Positions 56,791 through 64,000 of a stretch of DNA of 64,000 bases are shown here, one piece after another. The stretch is from Acridotheres tristis. Taxonomy: Eukaryota > Chordata > Aves > Passeriformes > Sturnidae. The stretch is taken from NCBI GenBank assembly GCA_037013685.1, contig CM072892.1, positions 620,001-684,000 on the forward strand, written 5' to 3'. A program made the position numbers and the translations under genes. The notes under the pieces are model-generated. The model saw nothing but the letters and a program-made list of their open reading frames with translations, was not told where the DNA came from and made no database searches. Positions within the stretch are counted from its first letter, which is position 1, and each line of letters opens with the position of its first letter.

Positions 56791-57659
56791 CCCTCCCTGC
56801 TGTGCCAGCACTGTGGGAAGCCCCTCATGGTGGGAACATCCCCAAGACACAGCCCGGGGGTGACACCACCAGGGGCTAAGCCCAAACATTGGGATATTTG
56901 GGAGCTCTTCCAGAACTTTCCAGCCCGTAGAAGTTTCCATCATTTTGAAACGCTGCTCTTGGCCTGAGCAGGGCTTTCTCTCCCAGCTCCAGTCTCCTGT
57001 GGTGCAGCCCTGGCTGGATGCAGTCGGCTCCAGGTGAGAGCTCTGCTACCTGCTCATGCACAGCCAGGGCAGGATCAGCCTTTCCCGTGGGAACTGCAGC
57101 TGACAGGACAGAATGGAGCTTTCAATCACCAATCCCACTCAGGGCCAGAGTCCAAAATTCCATCACAGGGGCTGGCAGGGTCATAAGTGGGACTCAGGAT
57201 GGCCCTGTCCATAACTGTTCCATTATTCCTACACCTGTTCATGGGTTATGGGATGGCAATTACAGAGGCAGAGGAAATGAGGGGGGAGATGTTGGGAACA
57301 GCCCCAGGCTTGGGAGCAGCCTCAGTGGTCCCAGGATTATTTGGGATGCCCCAAGACATCAAATCCAGCCTGTGACCGATGCCCACCTCTCACCCAGGGC
57401 AGAGCACTGAGAGCCAGGTCCAGCTGCAGCTTTTCCAAACCTTTGTTTTTCCCTCTTATGGGCCCTCCATGTTTTCTCAATAGCATCTTATTCCTATTTT
57501 CTTCACCCTGCAGACACTGTGGAGTTAATCCAGAGCTGTTGATACAGGTGAGTTCAGTATAAAACTCAATAATCTCCCCCTCTAAAGACGTTTTTCTTCT
57601 CCCCTCCTATTTTTTTCCTTCTTGTAATTTGATTTTCTTTTATTCTTTCTCTGCTGAAA
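56791..57659. other. Unique sequence, no gene recognised
   Basis: Mixed composition; 57560-57660 is pyrimidine- and T-rich (TTTTTTCCTTCTTG). Short frames without domains. Confidence 0.35.
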
Positions 57660-57765
57660 GGATCATGGAATGGTTTGGGCTGGAAGGGCCCTTAGAGGTC
57701 ACCTGGACCAACCCTGCTGCCGTGGGCAGGGACAATTCCAGCCCCTGCATGGCAGAGGTGAGTGA
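57660..57765 (-). mobile_element. CR1 3' end fragment, reverse orientation
   Basis: GATCATGGAATGGTTTGGGC, TGGAAGGGCCCTTAGAGGTC, ACCTGGACCAACCCTGCTGC and GGGCAGGGACAATTCCAGCC. Confidence 0.8.
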
Positions 57766-58207
57766 CTCCTGTCAACCTTGTCACAAGGTTTGACAAAATG
57801 TTCTTGAATTCTTTCACCTGGTGACTTCTGAGGAGTTTTGTGTCTGGAAGGAAACTGATGCCCAGACTCAGGGCTGGACGTGATAGAAGAGGTCAGGATC
57901 TTTTCAAAAACATCTTTCCCATCAGAAAATGAGAATTCATTGACTCAGAAGTGGCAGAGAGCATGAATTATTTCAGCAACGTTTTTTTTTTTTTTATGGA
58001 ACAAGATGCCCCAGAGTCTGAAATTACCATTCTGACCCTGTAACCCCCTGGATTTAGTTTGGATGATGTTTGGAAGGCGAGAGAAGGGCAGAGCCCCGGT
58101 GACCTCATCCTGGAGACAGGGTGGGAGCAGCTCCTCACCTGCCAGGCTCTCCAGGGGAGCCCTCAGGCTGTGCCAGCTCCAGTTGTGCCCTTTGCCACGA
58201 GAGCAGC
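57766..58207. other. Unique sequence, no gene recognised
   Basis: T run at 57983-57995. No supported exon. Confidence 0.35.
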
Positions 58208-58855
58208 TGTCCTGGTTTGACAGACAGGTGTCTGCCCAGAAAGGCAGGAGCCTCTTTATGAAATGGAGAATGTAACCCCCTCCTTCCAAATTATTATAAT
58301 TTTGAAATGAAGGGGCTCTCAGGCAAAGCTCTGGGAACAGGAATAACAGTTCTTTGCCAGGACAATTCCAATAGCAATGCAGGATTGCAGAGAACAAACC
58401 CAGAGCAGGGGCAGAGGGAGAATCCAAGGTGCCCCCGTCAGTCAGTCAGGGTTGGTGCAGTCCCATTCCATGGTGGCTGATCCTCCTGCAGGGACAGATG
58501 TGGTTCTGCTGGAGCAGGGCTCCTGCACAAGGTGCACTTTTCCTCCAAAGCTGCAGGGATGATGTGCAAGGCTCTGGTTTTCCTCTGGGATCCAGTGGGA
58601 AAAGGCTGCTCTGCTGTTCCAAATCTCCCCTTTGATCTGGGTAGGAAATGCTCGGCTCCTGCCCTGGCTGGAGCATCTCCCCATGGGATGATGGAATTTG
58701 ATCAGCCCTGCCCTGGGACTGCATGGCCATGGACAGGAGAGATCTCCTGGAGGGAGGATGGGCTGTGGGGAAGAGAAAGAACACTGCAACAGCTGGGTGA
58801 ACAGCTGGGATAGAGCACACACTGCTGGGCACGGCCTGACTGGAAAAACAAGACA
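58208..58855 (+). mobile_element. Solo LTR, 648 bp, perfect 5-bp target duplication
   Basis: Starts TGTCCTGGTTTGACAGACAG and ends AAAACAAGACA; GCAGC stands on both sides (58203-58207 and 58856-58860). A 5-bp duplication fits ERVL-type integration (inference). The first 100 bases match 41276-41367. 58582-58808 matches 38190-38416 with one mismatch, whereas the rest of the two LTRs differs. No internal genes, so it arose by LTR-LTR recombination or is a deletion product. Minus frames of 146 codons are not genes. Confidence 0.88.
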
Positions 58856-58885
58856 GCAGCTTCTGTCCACAGCTGGGTGCACCCA

Positions 58886-58932
58886 CTAAAATTATTTATT
58901 CATTTATTTATTTGTTTATTTATTTATTCATT
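58886..58932. repeat. (ATTT)n tetranucleotide tract
   Basis: ATTTATTCATTTATTTATTT with single-base changes, about 11 units. Confidence 0.93.
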
Positions 58933-59114
58933 ACCAAAAATTTCAATTAAAGCAAACCCAGGACACGAAGTCTCAGGAGAACCAAGCAAAGGCTGCTGTC
59001 CCTTTGTGAGAGGATTCCAGGGTGTCCTTCCCCTGCTTTGTGCTCAGCCCCTGCAGATTAAAACTGCTTTTTCTAAGTTAATTTCTCCATCATTGCCGGC
59101 TTTCACGTGAGCTG

Positions 59115-59775
59115 GCGGGAAATGTGGCCCCAAAATCCAGCGAGATTCCAGGGATTTCTGAGGAAGAAAAACCAGGAAAATGGATGGGGAAAAGATCCAC
59201 GAGAAAACTGACTTTAAGTGGCCAAAAAACCCAAAAATCACATGAAAAATGGCCCCAAAAATCCTAAAATCTGAACTAAAACACCCAAAGTCTGCCCAAA
59301 TTCCAAGGATTCCTGGGGAAAATATTGGGAAAGAACTTCTTAAAAATCCACACTAGAATCTTAAGAAAAAAACAAACCAAAAATCCTCCCCAAAAGTCCT
59401 ACAGTTGGTCAGCAGACACCAAAAATCTGCACTAAAACACCCCCAAAAATGGCCCCAAACTCAGGGAAATTCCAGGGATTTCTGGGGGAAAAACCGGGAA
59501 AAAATTGGGAAACAGAGAAAAATATCTGAGGAAAATCACATTTTAAATGACCCAAAATCTGCCCCAAAAATCGCATTTCAAATGGCTAAAATAGTCCTAA
59601 AATCTGCACTAAAACACCCCAAATCTGCCAAAATTCCGAGGATTTCTGGGAAAAATATTGGGAAAAAATCCAGCATAAAAAAAAAAAAAAATCCCGGAAA
59701 ATTCACGCTAAGAAACACAAAAATCCCCTAAAAATCACACTAAAAATGGCCAAAAAGTCCTGAAGTCTGCACTGA
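59115..59775. repeat. Diverged satellite-like repeat, period about 155-180 bp
   Basis: Four imperfect copies. Landmarks recur in order: CCAGGGATTTCTG or CAAGGATTCCTGG (about 59148, 59301, 59470, 59636), TTGGGAAA-type runs, CACATTTTAAATG-like text, CCTAAAATCTG and ACTAAAACACCC (about 59276, 59431, 59607). Rich in A and C with CCAAAAAT words. Too diverged for a recent expansion. Family unknown. Confidence 0.75.
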
Positions 59776-60054
59776 GACACCCAAAATTTCCCCGGCTGGA
59801 CAGAGTCAGGTAAAGTCGGGAAGCAGGACAGGGAGAGGATGAACGGCTGCTGTTTCCTACAAATGGACAATCAGGGAGGAAATCACTCAGGCCGTGGTAG
59901 GTAAATTTAATTTAAGGATCCAAATGTGTGGTTAACGATGCGCTGGCAGATCTGTGGCACGGTTAAATGAGAGATCCGATGTCAGGGAGGGAATCAGTGC
60001 CAGGCAATGCGAGAGGAAAAGGAGATTTATCCTTGGGGGGTTATTGCACAGTGC
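59776..60054. other. Unique sequence, no gene recognised
   Basis: 59890-59960 is AT-rich; several CpGs from 59930 to 60010. No exon. Confidence 0.35.
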
Positions 60055-60613
60055 AGGGGACAGGGCACGGAGCCCTGGGGGAGCAGGGGACACGGGGACA
60101 GCGGGCAGGGACACGGGGACACGGACACGGGGACACAGGCAGGGACACGGGGACAGCGGGCAGGGACACGGGGACATGGACACAGTGATATGGACATGGA
60201 CATGGTGACACAGGCAGGGACATGGGGACACGGGCAGGGACACGGGGACAGCAGGCAGGGACACGGGGACACGGACATGGGGATAGCGGGCAGGGACACG
60301 GGGACACAGGCACAGACATGGTGGCATGGACACGGTGACATGGACATGGACATGGTGACACGGGCACGGACATGGGGACAGCAGGCAGGGATACCGGGAC
60401 ATGGATAGGGACATGGTGACATGGGCATGGACACGGGGACACGGACATGGTGTCAGGGGCAGGGACACGAGGACAGCAGGCAGGGACATGGGGACACTGG
60501 CATGGACATGGTGACATGGACATGGACACTGTGACAGTGGGCACGGACACGGTGACACGGGCACAGACATGGTGACAGTGGGCACGGACACGGTGACACA
60601 GCCATGGACACAG
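60055..60613. repeat. Minisatellite of GGGGACAC / GGGACATGGACA units
   Basis: A 6-bp-like alphabet (GGACAC, GGACAT, GGTGACA, GGGACAG, CAGGCA) assembled into longer composite units such as GGGACAGCGGGCAGGGACAC. The purine-rich strand is plus. Canonical G-quadruplex patterns are common. Minus frames of 135-281 codons rich in Cys, Pro and Ser are by-products. Confidence 0.94.
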
Positions 60614-61035
60614 AGTGTCCAGAGTGTGGAGGAGAACAGGGCCGGCAGCAGGGACTCCCCAGACCATGGAGGAGATCAAATGGGAGCTGCTCCCCCTCCC
60701 TGCTGTTCCATGGCCGGAGCTCTGCTGGCCACGGAGGGACAGGAGCACCCCGGGCACACTCCAGGTGTCCTGGGGGTGTCCTGGTGTCCCTGCAGTGTCC
60801 CTGTGACCCCAGCACCCCCGGCTGCAGCTCAGAGGCAGAGCAGGAGCTCTGTGGGTGTGCTCCACGCCTCTGAAGCCAAAGGACAAAATGCAGTATCAAG
60901 GGAGTAGTTAAACCAGCGAGCTTTGATCTGGGACATGAAAAGAGCAGAAAAAGCTTTTTTTTTTCTCTCCTTTTGATAAAGGTTAAATTTTAGCTATCAG
61001 GAAACCTAATCTGTGAATTTTGCCATTCAAGTCAC
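60614..61035. other. Unique sequence, no gene recognised
   Basis: GC-rich, then AT-rich from 60880; T run at 60956-60964. No supported exon. Confidence 0.35.
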
Positions 61036-61172
61036 TCCACAGAGGCCAGGTTGGACATTGGGGCTTGGAGGAACCTGGGACAGTGGGAGGTGTCCCTGTC
61101 CATGGCAGAGGAGTGGGGTGAGATGATCTTAAAGGCATTTCCCAGCCAAATCATCCTGAAATTCTGATATTC
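61036..61172 (+). mobile_element. CR1 LINE 3' end, older type
   Basis: GAGGCCAGGTTGGACATTGG, GGCTTGGAGGAACCTGGGAC, GTGTCCCTGTCCATGGCAGA and GATGATCTTAAAGGCATTTC keep the longer 'ggggcttggagcaacctgg' stretch that most copies here have lost. Confidence 0.88.
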
Positions 61173-62157
61173 CACCAAGCAGGCTCTGGGTAAAGGCAGC
61201 TGTGGCCCCTCAGGAAGGCAGAGGAGGGGGTTCAGGAGAGCACAGAGCAGGAAACAGTGCAGGCACCACAGGGAGGAGCAGAGGATGCAGCCCAAGGGTT
61301 TCCTCACAAATATTCCAAATATTCCTCACAAATATTCCAAAGCTGGAGTTCCAAACCTCTGCCCCACGAGCTGGATGTGGTCAAAGTGGTGCCAGCTGGG
61401 CAGATTTGATTCCTTGATGGCAGCACATGGACAGACCCTGTCACTGATCATGGAAACACCCCCTGCTTTTCTGGCACTATTATTTTTTTTACTTTTTTTC
61501 CCCTCAAGTTCATCACCACAATTAAGGAAATGGCCACTTCTCTCCACCAGCTTATGGTGGCCAACCAAAGGTGAGAGCAGCTCTTCAGGCTCATCCCATG
61601 GCAGGAATTTCCCCTGATATCCAATATAAACATTCCTGGCACTGCTTGAAGGTCCTCACCTGTCACTTGTCCCAGCCGGCTCCACCCTCCTCTCAGGGAG
61701 CTGGCAGCAGCTGCTGAGGTTGAAACAAAAAACAGAATTAAAATATAAATGGAGAAAAAGGAACAACTCCTTCCTGTGCAGGTGGATTTGGAGTGCCCTG
61801 AGCTGGAAATCCACCTTTATCCCATGCCAGGGTGAGGATGCCACAGCCCCCTTCTCCTCAGGAGGGTTGGGGCATTCCCTGCAGAAAGGGGAACTGCAGG
61901 AGCAAACCTTGGGGTCTGTGGGCTCTGCCAGCCCAACACAATCCTGAGAAGCACAAACTCTCATCAGAGTGTGGCAGTTCAGTGTCTCACCACAGCCGGG
62001 TGTAATTCCCCTCCCTCGCCGCTCCTGGTGCTCCCCTGGTGACATCATCCAGATGGTTGTGGCTTTTTTGGGGTCAGGATGGTGCTGTGGGACCTGGTTT
62101 GCTGCTGCAGTGCCCCTCTCCTGCCAGCTGGGCTCTGTGTGTAGGCACTGAAGGGTT
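61173..62157. other. Unique sequence, no gene recognised
   Basis: AAATATTCC is repeated at 61307-61340 (CACAAATATTCCAAA twice). A 226-codon minus frame (61656-62336) crosses the TTCC tract (KEGRKEGRKEG) and has no domain. Confidence 0.35.
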
Positions 62158-62200
62158 TTCCTTCCTTCCTTCCTTCCTTCCTTCCTTCCTTCCTTCCTGG
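62158..62200. repeat. (TTCC)n tetranucleotide tract
   Basis: About ten CTTC units without interruption. It produces a KEGR peptide repeat in the minus frame. Confidence 0.95.
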
Positions 62201-62898
62201 AATCCTTCTTTCCTTCCACAGGGATCACAGCATCCCCTCTGGGATGTGGGGACTGTGACCCCAGGGAATGCTGGGCTGGGGAGGAGCAGAGGGATCCCAA
62301 AATCCGAACAGAAAAAGAGGAACAGCAAAGTGTCAATTATCCCTTCCCAAAGGAGCTGCACATCAAAAGCTATGGAAAAGCTGGGATGTGTTTGTCCAAC
62401 CAGGACCACGAGGTCGCTGCCAATGATCCCAATTTATCCTGCAACACTCATTGAACCAAATAAATGGCCTGGATGTGCTGTGAGAGCCTAGAAATGGAAA
62501 AAAAGCAGCTCCAGAGGATTCTCTGGCACAGGAGACGTGAGTCCCTCTGGAGGAGCGGGGCCCTGAGTGGCTGTGGCTCCATGAAATATTAACAATTCAG
62601 CAGCACGAGCGAGGGAGCAGCGAGTGACAGCAGAGTGGGGATGATTACAAGTGCTCTGGCAGCCAGGATTAGAATTCAAAGTGATCCTGATAAATTGAAA
62701 AATGGTCGGAAATCAAAGAGACAAAATTCGATGGAGACAAGTGCACATACAAATGAGAGGAAAACAAATATTCCAATGCAGGAGTGGGGCTGGGGAAAGC
62801 AGGCGTGAGACAGCTGCAAACAAACTGAGCAGAGTTAATAATGTCATCCTGTCACCAGCACGGGCTGTGACACCTGTCAGAGCTGCAGAGCTGAGATC
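62201..62898. other. Unique sequence, no gene recognised
   Basis: 62640-62860 is AT-richer. No supported exon. Confidence 0.35.
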
Positions 62899-63050
62899 AT
62901 GCTCCTGGCAGTGGGGTGAGGGGGAATCCTGCTCCTGGGAGTGGGGTGAGATGGGAATCCTGCTCCTGGGAGTGGGGTGAGGGGGAATCCTGCTCCTGGG
63001 AATGGGGTGAGGGGGAATCCTGCTCCTGGGAGTGGGGTGAGATGAGAATT
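62899..63050. repeat. Minisatellite, about 30-bp unit
   Basis: Five copies of ATCCTGCTCCTGGGAGTGGG plus GTGAGGGGGA or GTGAGATGGGA. GTGAGGGGGA and GTGAGATGGGA copies alternate. Confidence 0.93.
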
Positions 63051-63523
63051 CGAGCTCAGATGGGAAAAGCTGTAACTCTGCAGCGATCTGTGTAAGAACC
63101 TCATTAGGGTGTGGATGGAGACGCTCTCCTTTGGGAATTTTGGGATGGATGTGACACTGTTTGGGATCTGTGACCCCTTAGAGCCAGTCCTGCCTCAGCC
63201 AGCATTCCCAGAGCATCCAGGGCTGTTCCATCCCTTGCCAGCAAAGGAAACCCAGAACAGCCCTAAAAACAAGATCCTAAAATTTTCCCTCACCAATTTG
63301 TTTTCCCCTAGAAAACTCTTTTTTTTTTTTTTCATGTCTCCCAAAACCCTCTCCCTGTCCTCTGAATATCAAATCCATGTTCCTAAAGGGCTGTGGAAGG
63401 TTCACCCCACCAGCACAATGCAGCTGAAAGCAAAAGGGTCTCCCACCTTCTGTGGGCACATTTGCAGTTTTCTTACCTTTGTGGATTCCTTTTATTCGTT
63501 TTAGTTTTAGTTTTGATTGCAGA
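63051..63523. other. Unique sequence, no gene recognised
   Basis: T run at 63319-63332. No exon. Confidence 0.35.
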
Positions 63524-63575
63524 ACCACTGAATGGTTTGGGTTGGAAGGACCTCAAATGAGGTTTAGGGCCCTGA
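63524..63575 (-). mobile_element. CR1 tail scrap, reverse orientation
   Basis: AGAACCACTGAATGGTTTGG and GTTGGAAGGACCTCAAATGA only. Confidence 0.65.
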
Positions 63576-63769
63576 GCTGCACCCAAAGCCCCAGAGGGAG
63601 CCCCAGGGGAGATCAGCTCTGAGCTGCAGCACCCATCAATGGGCCCAGAGAAGGCTCCTGGGCAGGACACAAAATGTGTGAGCTAGGAGGGGAAGGGATC
63701 CAAGTGAAGGGATCTAAAATCCAGGGATTGGCTAATGCACAGGAATTCCCACACATCCCTGTGTCTGAT

Positions 63770-63930
63770 CATGGAATTCCCAGATTTGCTGTGGCTGCCC
63801 CTGGATCCCTGGCAGTGCCCAAGGCCAGGTTGGACATTGGGACAGTGGGAGGTGTCCCTGCCATGGCAGGGGTGGCTCTGGGGGGGATTTAAGGTCTCTT
63901 CCCACCCAAACTGATTTGGGATTCCATGAT
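63770..63930 (+). mobile_element. CR1 LINE 3' end
   Basis: CATGGAATTCCCAGATTTGC, then the GTGGCTGCCCC to TTCCCACCCAAACTGATT blocks and GGGATTCCATGATCAG. The last 70 bases of the window after it are unassigned. Confidence 0.92.
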
Positions 63931-64000
63931 CAGACTTTTCATCACAGCCTGGAAATCCAATCTTTTATCCCGAAGTTCAGGATAACACAAATTCCACCTT

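Overview
This is vertebrate nuclear DNA from a bird, most likely a songbird. The evidence is dozens of 5'-truncated CR1 LINE 3' ends on both strands, some still carrying the terminal GATTC-type microsatellite, plus retroviral LTR fragments of at least three sequence types. There are no operons, no Shine-Dalgarno starts and no prokaryotic gene packing. The songbird call rests on my recognition of the CR1 3'-end variant (GGACATTGGGACAGTGGGAG), not on a search.

I found no exon, tRNA, rRNA or other gene that I can defend. Every very long open frame (667-888 codons) lies in a tandem array whose unit simply lacks stop codons; most others are short random frames or cross CR1 and LTR sequence. The window is best read as intergenic or intronic DNA made of three layers: (1) islands of AT-richer, non-repetitive DNA that could hold conserved non-coding elements (about 7.5-8.8, 20.1-20.8, 33.2-33.6, 40.8-41.1, 42.2-44.0, 48.0-48.9, 49.9-50.2, 52.7-53.1 and 55.9-56.3 kb); (2) CR1 and LTR insertions; (3) an unusually dense set of minisatellites.

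Layout. 0.6-1.85 kb: a CR1 split by an LTR that is itself split by another insert. 4.2-9.3 kb: minisatellites with 40-, 31/32-, 21- and 20-bp units. 10.7-11.7 kb: an array grown from a CR1 tail, followed by two opposed CR1 copies. 13.1-15.5 kb: 21-bp and 23-bp arrays and a 130-bp duplication. 16.6-21 kb: LTRs and unique DNA. 21.3-23.1 kb: (CCCAT)n, 16-bp and 22-bp arrays. 26.2-29.0 kb: an extreme AT block flanked by an 18-bp direct repeat, then a 2.1-kb array of a 9-bp unit. 30.2-34.2 kb: four more arrays. 37.3-39.5 kb: two adjacent LTRs and a 13-bp array apparently seeded in CR1. 41.7-42.1 kb: an 18-bp G4-prone array. 44.2-47.7 kb: three arrays and several CR1 copies. 53.5-56.8 kb: a 32-bp array, an LTR and (GGGAT)n. 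58.2-60.6 kb: a solo LTR with a perfect 5-bp target duplication, a diverged satellite-like region of about 165-bp period, and a GGGGACA-type array. The right end holds short arrays and more CR1.

The most useful observations are: minisatellites that appear to start inside CR1 3' ends; three (CCCAT)n loci with the same TAT interruption; two LTRs sharing a 227-bp block with one mismatch while their ends differ; the 18-bp-flanked AT block; and repeat units carrying transcription-factor core motifs or G-quadruplex patterns at fixed spacing. No protein-based system is visible.
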